A stretch of DNA of 34,240 bases, from positions 1 through 34,240 of the forward strand of contig CALECM010000086.1 of assembly GCA_937949745.1 (NCBI GenBank). Reading direction: 5' to 3'. Source of the DNA: an uncultured Bacteroidales bacterium (lineage in GTDB: Bacteria; Bacteroidota; Bacteroidia; Bacteroidales; WCHB1-69). A model generated the notes under the pieces. That model saw only the letters and a list, made by a program, of their open reading frames with translations, was not told the DNA's origin and ran no database searches. A program made the position numbers and the translations under genes. Shown one piece after another: positions 10,059 through 18,120 of this stretch (its first letter is position 1; every line of letters begins with the position of its first letter).

Positions 10059-10790
10059 ATGGAAAAACGTGAATTTTTATACGACGGAAAAGCAAAACAG
10101 CTTTATGCTACCGACAGCCCCGACCTTATCATCATGTTATACAAAGATGACGCTTCCGCTTATAACGGGATTAAAAGATCTTCGATCCGTAATAAGGGCA
10201 TTTTTAATAATAAAATAACCGAAATTATATACAGGGAACTCGAAAAAAAAGGTATTCACACCCATTTTGTGGAACGGCTGGATGATTATAATCAACTTTG
10301 CAGAAAAGTGGATATAATCCCCATGGAGTTTATTATCCGGAATGTGGTAGCCGGTTCGCTTGCGCGCAGGCTGGATATTGAGGAAGGAACCGTCCTTGCG
10401 AATCCTATCTACGAACTTTGCTATAAAAACGACGAACTAAGGGATCCTTTCATCAATGAATCACATGCCCTGGCCCTGGGACTGGTCACCAAACCCGAAC
10501 TAAAAGCAATCGCCGAGATTGCCGACCGGATAAACCAAATATTGATTGAGATGTTTGATAAGATAGGGATTATTGTCGTTGACTTTAAACTGGAATTCGG
10601 CAGGGATAAAAACGGAAATCTGATCCTGGCGGATGAAATATCTCCCGATAGTGCACGTTTTTGGGATAAAGCGACTAAAAATAAGCTGGACAAAGACAGG
10701 TTCCGGAAAGACATGGGAAAAATTGAAGAATCTTACCGGGAAGTATTGGAAAGGCTTCAGTCGATAGACACTAATAATCCGGATAAATAG
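10059..10790 (+). CDS. purC: SAICAR synthetase
   Basis: Phosphoribosylaminoimidazole-succinocarboxamide synthase, 243 residues, joins aspartate to CAIR using ATP in purine synthesis. The N-terminus YDGKAKQLYATD is the ATP-binding glycine/lysine loop of the family. It is followed by KDDASAYNG, then FIIRNVVAGSLARR and the signature DFKLEFG near residues 178-184, and ADEISPDSARFWD, which binds aspartate and substrate. Length is typical of the short bacterial form. It lies 17 bases after purL and 25 bases before purF, with no promoter or terminator between them, so it is the middle gene of the operon. The start at 10059 is the only ATG that keeps the whole N-terminal domain. Confidence 0.97.
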   Translation: MEKREFLYDGKAKQLYATDSPDLIIMLYKDDASAYNGIKRSSIRNKGIFNNKITEIIYRELEKKGIHTHFVERLDDYNQLCRKVDIIPMEFIIRNVVAGSLARRLDIEEGTVLANPIYELCYKNDELRDPFINESHALALGLVTKPELKAIAEIADRINQILIEMFDKIGIIVVDFKLEFGRDKNGNLILADEISPDSARFWDKATKNKLDKDRFRKDMGKIEESYREVLERLQSIDTNNPDK

Positions 10791-10815
10791 TAGAAATACC
10801 ATAAACACAAATTCC

Positions 10816-12228
10816 ATGAAAAAATTGCAGTATTTTCCTTCAAGCATCAATGAAGAGTGTGGTGTATTCGGCGTATTCGATTGTGAAAATGCCGCAGAAC
10901 TCACCTATTACGGTCTCCATGCCTTACAACACCGCGGGCAGGAAGGTTGTGGCATTGCCACGGCCAATGGGACCGAAATGTTCAGGGAAAGAGGTGAAGG
11001 ATTGGTTACTGAAATTTTTTCCCAGCAAAAACTGGACAAACTGGAAGGACGGCTGTCGATAGGACATGTAAGATATTCCACAGCGGGCGGAAGTGGCATA
11101 GATAATGTGCAACCTTTCCTTTTCCGTCATTATACCGGGGATTTCGCTTTATGTCACAACGGCAATATCGTCAACTCCCGCGGATTAAAGATGATGCTCG
11201 AGCAACAGGGTTCCATTTTCCAATCCACCTCCGATACGGAAATCCTGGCCCACCTCATCAAGATGGACCGCCGTAAAGACAGGCTCGCCGCCATAGTAGA
11301 AGCCCTTAACATGATTGAAGGCGCCTATGCTTTCCTTATCATGTCTCCATCCAAATTATTTATCTGTCGTGATAAAAACGGCTTAAGGCCGCTATCATTG
11401 GGTATTTTAAACGGAGGATACGTCGTTTCAAGTGAAACCTGTGCTTTCGAAGCTGTCGGAGCCACTTTTTTAAGGGATGTGGAGCCGGGAGAGATGATCA
11501 TCCTGGAAAAAGGAAAAGAACCCGCTTCCTTTTATTTTTCCGAAGGGATTTCCCATAAAATGTGCGCGATGGAATACATCTATTTCGCGCGTCCGGACAG
11601 TGATATTGAAGGGACTAACGTACATTCGTTCAGGAAAAACTGCGGTAAATTATTAGCCCAGCTTTATCCTGTCGATGCCGATATCGTGATCGGCGTACCT
11701 GATTCTTCCACTTCTGCTTCCATCGGTTATGCGGAGGAAAGCGGCATTCCCTATGAAATGGGATTGATAAAAAATAAATACGTAGGCAGGACATTCATCC
11801 AACCGTCCCAGGAATTAAGGGAAAAAGGAGTCCGGCTCAAACTGAGTCCCGTTCGTTCTATTGTAAACGGAAAACGTGTCGTGATGATCGACGACTCTAT
11901 CGTACGCGGCACTACATCGAAAAGGATCATCAAAATGCTCCGGGAAGCCGGAGCCAAAGAAATCCACGTCCGTATCGCCTGCCCTCCGATGCGTCATCCC
12001 TGCTTTTACGGAATTGACACTTCTACTTACGACGAACTGATCAGCGCTACCAGGACCGAAGAAGAAGTTCGGGAGATCATAGGTGCCGATTCGCTCCATT
12101 TTCTTACGGAAGAAGGATTATTGATCGCCGGGAACCGTAGCGACCTGTGCGTGGCCTGTTACAACGGATGCTATCCGACACACCTTTACCAGACCAAATA
12201 CGAGTTTAATACCGAAGGTAAGTTCTAA
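10816..12228 (+). CDS. purF: Amidophosphoribosyltransferase, Fe-S type
   Basis: This enzyme makes phosphoribosylamine from PRPP and glutamine, the first committed step of purine synthesis. The protein has 470 residues. An N-terminal nucleophile glutaminase domain starts at Cys15 (EECGVFG) after a 14-residue propeptide that must be removed. The phosphoribosyltransferase domain carries the PRPP loop VVMIDDSIVRGTTSK (Asp359-Asp360). Cys250, Cys396, Cys445 and Cys448 (a CxxC) fit the four 4Fe-4S ligands of the Bacillus subtilis enzyme; after subtracting the propeptide the first two fall at 236 and 382, the B. subtilis numbers. It is therefore the cluster-containing, oxygen-sensitive type rather than the E. 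coli type. It is the last gene of purL-purC-purF. AMP and GMP feedback inhibition is expected from the family. Confidence 0.96.
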   Translation: MKKLQYFPSSINEECGVFGVFDCENAAELTYYGLHALQHRGQEGCGIATANGTEMFRERGEGLVTEIFSQQKLDKLEGRLSIGHVRYSTAGGSGIDNVQPFLFRHYTGDFALCHNGNIVNSRGLKMMLEQQGSIFQSTSDTEILAHLIKMDRRKDRLAAIVEALNMIEGAYAFLIMSPSKLFICRDKNGLRPLSLGILNGGYVVSSETCAFEAVGATFLRDVEPGEMIILEKGKEPASFYFSEGISHKMCAMEYIYFARPDSDIEGTNVHSFRKNCGKLLAQLYPVDADIVIGVPDSSTSASIGYAEESGIPYEMGLIKNKYVGRTFIQPSQELREKGVRLKLSPVRSIVNGKRVVMIDDSIVRGTTSKRIIKMLREAGAKEIHVRIACPPMRHPCFYGIDTSTYDELISATRTEEEVREIIGADSLHFLTEEGLLIAGNRSDLCVACYNGCYPTHLYQTKYEFNTEGKF

Positions 12229-12362
12229 CATTAGGGCATACCAGGCAATATTACAAAAAATATAATTGTTCTTCAACTATCCTGCATGATATTCCTGTAA
12301 TAAGTAATGGTATTTTACGTTAATGCTTTATTAACATACATGCAACGCTTAATTTTTATCCT

Positions 12363-12370
12363 TATCTTTG
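12363..12370 (+). promoter_or_regulatory. -7 promoter element of serS
   Basis: TATCTTTG matches TAnnTTTG exactly and lies 18 bases before the serS ATG, the same spacing as at purL. It separates the serS operon from the purine operon. Confidence 0.75.
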
Positions 12371-12388
12371 CAACCCAAAAATTTTAAC

Positions 12389-13660
12389 ATGTTAGGAATA
12401 CAATTAATACGTGAAAATCCTGAGTTGGTCATTGAAAGACTGAAAGTAAAGAACTTTGCAGCCGAAGACATGGTTAGCAAAATTTTAACATTAGACGCGG
12501 AGATAAGAAATCAAAAGAAATCCCTGGACGATAATCTTATGGAACAGAACCGCAGTTCCAAAGAGATCGGGGTCCTTTTTAAAGAAGGTAAAACCGAAGA
12601 AGCCGGTAACTTAAAATCAAAAATCGCAAGTTTAAAAACCGATGAAAAAGATTTACAGGCAGCGCTCTCGGTTAACGAACAGGAATTGAACGATATTTTG
12701 GTACAATTACCTAATATACCTCATACCTCCGTTCCCTGCGGTAAGGGTGCCGAGGAAAACGAGATCCTATACCAGGAAGGAGAAATCGGGCCAAATCCGG
12801 GATCATTAGTTCCGCATTGGGAACTGGTAAAAAAATATGACATTATAGATTTTGATCTGGGCAGCAAGATCACCGGAGCTGGATTTCCCGTTTATAAAGG
12901 GAAAGGAGCGAAATTACAACGGGCTCTCATCAATTTCTTCCTGGATAAAGCTTTGGAGGAAGGTTACCAGGAAATTCAGCCTCCTTATATGGTTAATGAA
13001 AATTCAGCTTACGCCACCGGACAACTTCCTGATAAAGAAGGACAAATGTACCATATCACTCTTGATAACCTTTACATGATACCCACGGCGGAAGTCCCTG
13101 TTACGAATATTTACCGCGATGTTATTTTGAAAGAAAGTGATTTTCCGGTCAAACATTGTGCTTATTCGGCTTGTTTTCGTCGGGAAGCAGGATCTTACGG
13201 GAAAGATGTCCGGGGATTGAACCGGCTGCACCAGTTCGACAAAGTGGAAATCGTACAGATCGTGCATCCCGACCGTTCTTATGAAACACTGGAAGGAATG
13301 AAGGAATATGCGGTTTCTCTTTTACAGGAGTTAGGCCTGCCTTTCAGAGTGCTTCGATTATGCGGCGGTGATATGAGCTTCACATCCGCGCTTACCTACG
13401 ACCTTGAAGTTTACTCGATGGCACAGGAAAGATGGCTGGAAGTCAGCTCCGTTTCCAATTTCGAAAATTTCCAGTCTAACAGGATGAAATTACGGTTAAA
13501 GGATGAAAACGGCAAACCAAGACTGGCGCATACGCTTAACGGAAGCGCGCTGGCACTTCCCAGGGTATTGGCAGCCCTATTGGAAAATAATCAGACTGAA
13601 AAGGGAATCATAATACCGGAACCCTTACGGAAATATACCGGATTTACGATGATAGATTAA
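12389..13660 (+). CDS. serS: Seryl-tRNA synthetase
   Basis: This class II aminoacyl-tRNA synthetase charges tRNA-Ser, and is also needed to make tRNA-Sec where that is used. It has 423 residues. The N-terminal part (about 25-105) is a long charged coiled-coil arm that grips the tRNA. The catalytic core has TAEVPVTNIY, motif 2 around FRREAGSYGKDVRGLNR-LHQFDKVE (about 260-288), and motif 3 NGSALALPRVLAALLENNQ near the C-terminus. The ATG at 12389 gives the standard N-terminus MLGIQLIRENPE; an upstream in-frame TTG at 12368 is in the promoter and is rejected. The next gene starts one base after the stop, so the two are translationally linked. Confidence 0.97.
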   Translation: MLGIQLIRENPELVIERLKVKNFAAEDMVSKILTLDAEIRNQKKSLDDNLMEQNRSSKEIGVLFKEGKTEEAGNLKSKIASLKTDEKDLQAALSVNEQELNDILVQLPNIPHTSVPCGKGAEENEILYQEGEIGPNPGSLVPHWELVKKYDIIDFDLGSKITGAGFPVYKGKGAKLQRALINFFLDKALEEGYQEIQPPYMVNENSAYATGQLPDKEGQMYHITLDNLYMIPTAEVPVTNIYRDVILKESDFPVKHCAYSACFRREAGSYGKDVRGLNRLHQFDKVEIVQIVHPDRSYETLEGMKEYAVSLLQELGLPFRVLRLCGGDMSFTSALTYDLEVYSMAQERWLEVSSVSNFENFQSNRMKLRLKDENGKPRLAHTLNGSALALPRVLAALLENNQTEKGIIIPEPLRKYTGFTMID

Positions 13661-13661
13661 A

Positions 13662-15530
13662 ATGGTTAAAAGATTTTTATTCATATTGCTTATTATTTGC
13701 TCTTCCGCATTCGCCGGAATAGCCCAGACACGGTCTGAAGAACAATTGGGTATACAATATTTTCAAAATAAAGAATATGAAAAGGCAGTAGAGATTTTTT
13801 CGAAAATATATAACAAGAACCCCAATTCATATATTTATTATTACTATTGCCAGTCTCTTATTGAACTTGAAGATTATAAAGAGGCTGAGAAGCTCATTAA
13901 AAAACAACAACGGCAGCAACCTAATGTCCAGCGCTATAAAATCGACCTGGGATATATTTACGAGTTATCAGGAGAAAGGATAAAGGCACAAAAAGAATAT
14001 GAGAATGCCATTAAGAATTTACCGGCTAACGAAAATTCCATCAAAGAATTATATAACGCCTTCTTATCTAAAAGATTGAATGAATATGCGATTCAAACTT
14101 TAATTAAAGGAAGAAAATTACTCAACAATAATATTGCTTTTTCTACGGAATTAACCAATATCTATATCCGTTTAAACCAGATTGATAAAGTAATCGATGA
14201 AGCAATGGCGCTGGTGAGCTATGATGCACCTGAAAACATCCCTTATGCGGAAGCGATCCTTCAAAATCTCATCCTCGAAGATGAAAACCAGCAGAATTAT
14301 CTAAAAATCAGGACCACTCTTCAAAAGAATATACAAAAGTCTCCGGGTAACTTCGCTTATCCTGCTTTATTATTCTGGCTTCATAAATTAAATAAAGAAT
14401 ATCCCGAAGCCCTGATACTTGCCAAATCCATAGACAGGCGAGAGAAAGGAAACGGAGAGATCATTTTTAACCTTGCCAGGGAAGCAGCGGACAACCGGGA
14501 ATATCAGACCGCCATCGAAGCGCTCAATTTTGTGATCGGTAAAGGCCCTAAATCGGATCTGTATACCACAGCGAAATTTGAATTGCTGAACGTTAAATAT
14601 AAAAACCTGACTTCCGTTTCCCCGGTTAAAATGGCGGATGCCATGCTACTGGAAAAAGAATTTAAAAAAGTACTGGATGAATACGGATTACATTCCGGCA
14701 CTTCGGAATGGGTCCGCAAATATGCCCATTTGCTCACCTTTTACGTGAATAAACCGGATGAAGCGATCGACATTCTCAATCAGGCCATTCAAAGTTCGGA
14801 AAGAGACCCGAGACAAAAGGCGGTTTACAAAATCGACCTGGCAGACATTGAACTATACAGGGGAAATGTATGGGATGCCACTTTGTTATATTCACAGGTC
14901 GACAAAGACTTACCCAACGATACAATCGGACAGACGGCGAAATTCAAAAACGCCAAGCTATCTTTTTACATAGGGGAATTCAACTGGGCCAAAAGCCAGT
15001 TGGATGTTTTAAGGGCGGCTACCTCAAAATTAATCGCCAATGATGCGATGTATTTTTCATTGTTGATTTCGGATAACGAAGAAGATGAAGAAGATATGGA
15101 TGAGGAAGAACAGGAATTCCTTTTTTCCTCCGGTAACAATAACCAGCCTTTACGATATTACGCCCGTGCGGATTTTCTGCGTTTCCAGAATAAAGATGAG
15201 GATGCCCTTAAATTACTGGATTCAATCCTGCTTATCGCACCTTACGGTTCGCTGGTGGATGATGTTCTGTTCCAGAAAGCCCAGATCGCCATAAGGCAGA
15301 AAGATTATCTGGGCGCGGAATTGTTGCTCAAAAAATTATTGGAAGGACATGCTTACGATATCTTAGGGGATGATGCGACATTCCTGCTGGCCGAACTATA
15401 TGAATATTACCTGAAGGATATTCCCCGCGCGATGGAATATTACCAGAAAGTAATGAAAGATTACCCCGGCAGTCTTTTTGTAATTGATGCCAGGAAACGA
15501 TTTAGGGCATTAAGGGGCGATAACATATAA
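13662..15530 (+). CDS. Secreted tetratricopeptide repeat protein
   Basis: This 622-residue protein has a signal peptide (MVKRFLFILLIICSSAFAGIAQ) and then many TPR-like helix pairs. The clearest are near the N-terminus (LGIQYFQNKEYEKAVEIFSK) and near the C-terminus (ADFLRFQNKDEDALKLLDS and the last repeat before VIDARKRF). It should act in the periplasm as a protein-protein scaffold, but no partner can be named. There is no lipobox and no C-terminal anchor. A strongly acidic insert (15 residues, 471-485, Asp/Glu nearly throughout) interrupts the repeats. The gene begins one base after serS and ends three bases before rsmA, so all three are probably one transcript. Such a secreted protein between two translation genes may reflect shared growth-rate control rather than a shared pathway. 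Confidence 0.85.
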   Translation: MVKRFLFILLIICSSAFAGIAQTRSEEQLGIQYFQNKEYEKAVEIFSKIYNKNPNSYIYYYYCQSLIELEDYKEAEKLIKKQQRQQPNVQRYKIDLGYIYELSGERIKAQKEYENAIKNLPANENSIKELYNAFLSKRLNEYAIQTLIKGRKLLNNNIAFSTELTNIYIRLNQIDKVIDEAMALVSYDAPENIPYAEAILQNLILEDENQQNYLKIRTTLQKNIQKSPGNFAYPALLFWLHKLNKEYPEALILAKSIDRREKGNGEIIFNLAREAADNREYQTAIEALNFVIGKGPKSDLYTTAKFELLNVKYKNLTSVSPVKMADAMLLEKEFKKVLDEYGLHSGTSEWVRKYAHLLTFYVNKPDEAIDILNQAIQSSERDPRQKAVYKIDLADIELYRGNVWDATLLYSQVDKDLPNDTIGQTAKFKNAKLSFYIGEFNWAKSQLDVLRAATSKLIANDAMYFSLLISDNEEDEEDMDEEEQEFLFSSGNNNQPLRYYARADFLRFQNKDEDALKLLDSILLIAPYGSLVDDVLFQKAQIAIRQKDYLGAELLLKKLLEGHAYDILGDDATFLLAELYEYYLKDIPRAMEYYQKVMKDYPGSLFVIDARKRFRALRGDNI

Positions 15531-15533
15531 TCC

Positions 15534-16301
15534 ATGATGAAAGTTACGCCGAAGAAAAGATTAGGGCAGCATTTCCTCAAAAATGAAGAGACGGCACAAC
15601 GTATCGTGAATGCAAGACAATCCGCGAACCGTAATGTACTGGAAATTGGCCCCGGTATGGGTGTACTTACCAAATACCTGATAGAACAACCTGATATTTC
15701 CCTGACCGTAGTGGAACTTGATGAAGAATCAGTGGAATATCTCAAAAATCATTATCCCGGTTTAACTCCTCATATTCTTTCCTGTGATTTCCTTTCGCTT
15801 TCACTCACCGATCTTTACCAGGACCCGGTGACGATCATTGGGAATTTCCCTTACAATATATCTTCTCAAATATTATTTAAATTGCTGGAAAATAAAGACC
15901 TTACAACCGAATTGGTCGGTCTGTTCCAGAAAGAAGTTGCGGAACGGATATCGTCATTACCCGGAAAAAAAAGTTATGGGATACTGAGTGTATTGATCCA
16001 GGCTTTTTTTGATGTGGAGTATCTTTTTACAATTGGCGAAGAACAGTTTATACCTCCTCCTAAAGTAAAATCAGCGGTCATCAGGGTGACCAGGAATCCC
16101 GATAAAAGGCTGGCCTGTGAGGAGAATTTATTTAAGAATGTGGTAAAAACGGCTTTTAACCAAAGAAGGAAAACTCTACGAAATTCCTTAAAATCTTTCA
16201 AGTTTCAACCAGGATTTATAACTGACCCCATCTTTAATTTACGTCCGGAACAACTTAGCGTTGAGGAATTCGAGAGAATCTGTATGGGGATAGAAGTTTA
16301 A
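15534..16301 (+). CDS. rsmA: 16S rRNA (A1518/A1519) dimethyltransferase
   Basis: RsmA (KsgA) dimethylates two adjacent adenines in the 3' hairpin of 16S rRNA during late small-subunit assembly. The protein has 255 residues, close to the family length. The N-terminal KKRLGQHFLKN (7-17) is the family signature. SAM motif I is LEIGPGMGVLT (36-46), and motif IV is NFPYNISS (104-111), where Phe replaces the more common Leu. The C-terminal RNA-binding domain includes FNQRRKTLRNSLK. The start is ATG-ATG at 15534; either Met is possible. It is the last gene of the serS unit and faces a minus-strand gene across a terminator. Loss of this enzyme is known to give kasugamycin resistance in other bacteria. 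Confidence 0.96.
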   Translation: MMKVTPKKRLGQHFLKNEETAQRIVNARQSANRNVLEIGPGMGVLTKYLIEQPDISLTVVELDEESVEYLKNHYPGLTPHILSCDFLSLSLTDLYQDPVTIIGNFPYNISSQILFKLLENKDLTTELVGLFQKEVAERISSLPGKKSYGILSVLIQAFFDVEYLFTIGEEQFIPPPKVKSAVIRVTRNPDKRLACEENLFKNVVKTAFNQRRKTLRNSLKSFKFQPGFITDPIFNLRPEQLSVEEFERICMGIEV

Positions 16302-16415
16302 TATTGGTAGAGTTATAGTTTATTTCTCTTCATATCAGATTATTTTGGATAATCTCATCATTCTCCTAAAGAATTGGCAAGACATTATTTAGCTGTCTTA
16401 CAATATCAAATTAAC

Positions 16416-16442
16416 CGGCTATTCCTTCGACAAACTTAGCCG
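16416..16442. repeat. Hairpin with dispersed-repeat-like core
   Basis: Perfect 6-base arms CGGCTA and TAGCCG flank a 15-base loop. The core ccttcgacaaacttagcc resembles, with changes, the CCTTCGACAAGCTCAG sequence that recurs between genes in many bacterial genomes. It is probably a decayed copy. Confidence 0.45.
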
Positions 16443-16463
16443 ACAGAGTATAAAATTATAGTT

Positions 16464-16490
16464 GTCATCCTGGCGAAGCGAAGGATCTTA
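16464..16490. repeat. Dispersed intergenic repeat-like sequence
   Basis: The sequence gtcatcctggcgaagcg-aaggatctta is nearly the widespread GTCATCCTGAGCGAAGCGAAGGATCT intergenic repeat, lacking one base. It has short inverted arms ATCCT and AGGAT. It lies between convergent genes, the usual place for such elements. Only one copy is in this window, so its copy number is unknown. Confidence 0.6.
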
Positions 16491-16533
16491 AAAAAACCGG
16501 TTACTATAGTCTTAGAAAAAAAATCCCAAATTA

Positions 16534-16563
16534 AAAGAGGACAATGTTTTCACTGTCCTCTTT
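16534..16563. terminator. Bidirectional terminator between rsmA and the T9SS protein gene
   Basis: Perfect 10-base arms AAAGAGGACA (16534-16543) and TGTCCTCTTT (16554-16563) enclose a short loop that can add two more pairs around TTTT. On the minus strand it lies 11 bases after the stop of the 16574 gene and is followed by TTTTAATTTGGGATTTTTTTT, a good release tract. On the plus strand it is followed by an A/T-rich run, so it can also stop the serS-rsmA transcript. Confidence 0.85.
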
Positions 16564-16573
16564 ATTTCTGATA

Positions 16574-17947
16574 TTATTTATTTATAATTATTTTCTTATG
16601 GATCGGTTCTCCGGTGTTTTGGTATAATTTGAAATAATAAATCCCATTTGAATAAGAAGATACATTGATCGTGTTTACTTTATTGGTTATGGTTTGCATT
16701 AATTGTCCCGTAACATTAAATATTTCAACTTTTTGTATATTATCTCCTGTGATCCTTACCATATCCGAAGCGGGATTAGGTCCAACCATCACTTTTTCTT
16801 TAGAGAACTCCCCTATACCAATTGTACAGGCCTCATTGGTTTTGCAAATTTTTGAAGACAGTTCGTCGCCAACCTTCGTTTGCACACACCAGTTGTGAAC
16901 ATCGGTCAAATCAGCAGTATAGGATAATTGGGTGGTGCCGGTCAATACGGCTACATTATCCTTGTATAGATTAAAAGTAGGATTATCAACGCCGGCAGGC
17001 GGCTCCCAACTGATCGTGAAATTACAACCTGCGTTTTTAGTTATGGTAAAATTAACAGGTACCGGTATGGAAGACATTTCGCTTATAATGGCAAATGAAG
17101 CCGGATAGTCCGGTAAAGTAGCCAAAAGTGTAGTTTCACCGGTTGTTTTATCTACTTTTTCCATTGTGTTGATTTCCGATCCATCACGTATTATTCTTTT
17201 ATTCCAGTACAGTTCATTGGTTTCACGGTCGATCTCAAGGTTCTGCATATAAGTTACCTCATCATTATGATTCCCTTCCCGACTCGTAATTTCCGTGAAT
17301 ACACCGGTAGTCAGATCAAGTGTTCCGAAAGGTGCACGTGCCTTTTTGGTAATAGCCTGGGCATAACATATACCGTCATTGTCAATAGCAATAGTATATA
17401 CGGTATCTACTCTGGCAATCTCGGTGGTTTCACCGGTAATTAGATCAATTCGGAACAATTCATTATACCAGGTCGTAACATAAACCTGATCATCAACAGG
17501 ATTCCATGCGAGTCCGGTACCGTCTGATCCAATAAGGTTATCAACTATAACCACATCGTCCGTAGCCGGATCGATCTTCATTAATCCGGGAAAGGGAAAA
17601 GGCTCTCCATCTCCCCAACCATCAATGTATTCCACATATATGGCATAGATATTACCATTAACGTATTCCATAGATTGGATGTCAATATCACCATCGGGTT
17701 GATAGATATGAGTCCATTGGGTGAGGTTATTCATGGTGGTTTTATAGATACCGTTTACTTCCGTGCCGATATATACCGGAGAGGTTAAACCCCGGGAAGG
17801 ATTTGCTAACGGTAACGGATTTTCCTTTATAAGATGATTTGGCGAATCCACAGCACGCCTGGAATGATTTTGTGCACTTAGGCCAAAAGAGCAGAAGAGA
17901 AAACATACTGCCATTAAACTTGTAATTCGGGTAAATTTAGTTTTCAT
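16574..17947 (-). CDS. Secreted protein with T9SS type A sorting domain
   Basis: The protein has 457 residues and three parts. A signal peptide (MKTKFTRITSLMAVCFLF, to SAQ at about residue 25) is followed by a beta-propeller-like region to about residue 290. This region has repeated strands that mention no known catalytic motif (for example YVTTWYNELFRIDLITGETTE and YAQAITKKARAPFGTLDLTTG). Next is a fibronectin type III-like domain (about 295-370). Last comes a C-terminal sorting domain of about 70 residues starting VGPNPASDMVRITG and ending YYFKLYQNTGEPIHKKIIINK, with the family's NPA, NVTGQLM and Gly-Ile-Tyr-Tyr pattern. It should be exported by Sec and then by the type IX system to the cell surface. 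A carbohydrate- or protein-binding role is possible; none is shown. It is monocistronic with its own promoter and terminator. Confidence 0.88.
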   Translation of the reverse strand: MKTKFTRITSLMAVCFLFCSFGLSAQNHSRRAVDSPNHLIKENPLPLANPSRGLTSPVYIGTEVNGIYKTTMNNLTQWTHIYQPDGDIDIQSMEYVNGNIYAIYVEYIDGWGDGEPFPFPGLMKIDPATDDVVIVDNLIGSDGTGLAWNPVDDQVYVTTWYNELFRIDLITGETTEIARVDTVYTIAIDNDGICYAQAITKKARAPFGTLDLTTGVFTEITSREGNHNDEVTYMQNLEIDRETNELYWNKRIIRDGSEINTMEKVDKTTGETTLLATLPDYPASFAIISEMSSIPVPVNFTITKNAGCNFTISWEPPAGVDNPTFNLYKDNVAVLTGTTQLSYTADLTDVHNWCVQTKVGDELSSKICKTNEACTIGIGEFSKEKVMVGPNPASDMVRITGDNIQKVEIFNVTGQLMQTITNKVNTINVSSYSNGIYYFKLYQNTGEPIHKKIIINK

Positions 17948-17984
17948 AATAATGGATTATTTTTATAATTGAATTTTAACTTTA

Positions 17985-17992
17985 CAAAGATA
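17985..17992 (-). promoter_or_regulatory. -7 promoter element of the T9SS cargo gene
   Basis: TATCTTTG on the minus strand matches TAnnTTTG, 37 bases upstream of the ATG at 17947. It is divergent from the element at 18097, so the two genes share one 173-base control region. Confidence 0.7.
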
Positions 17993-18096
17993 ATAAAACC
18001 TTTAGATTTAAAATGGCAAAAAAATCATTTTATACCATCATTTTGCTATAATAATCATGCTTCTTGTATTTACGGATTACTTATCGAAAAAAATCT

Positions 18097-18104
18097 TATT
18101 TTTG
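18097..18104 (+). promoter_or_regulatory. -7 promoter element of the glycosyltransferase gene
   Basis: TATTTTTG matches TAnnTTTG, 16 bases upstream of the ATG at 18121. Confidence 0.7.
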
Positions 18105-18120
18105 CCGCAATAATCGGCTT

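Noticed and set aside
12319..12335. Inverted pair GTTAAT/ATTAAC upstream of the serS promoter, considered as a purF terminator or operator
   Set aside because: The arms are A/T-rich with no T-run after them, so the hairpin would be too weak for a terminator, and no regulator is known.
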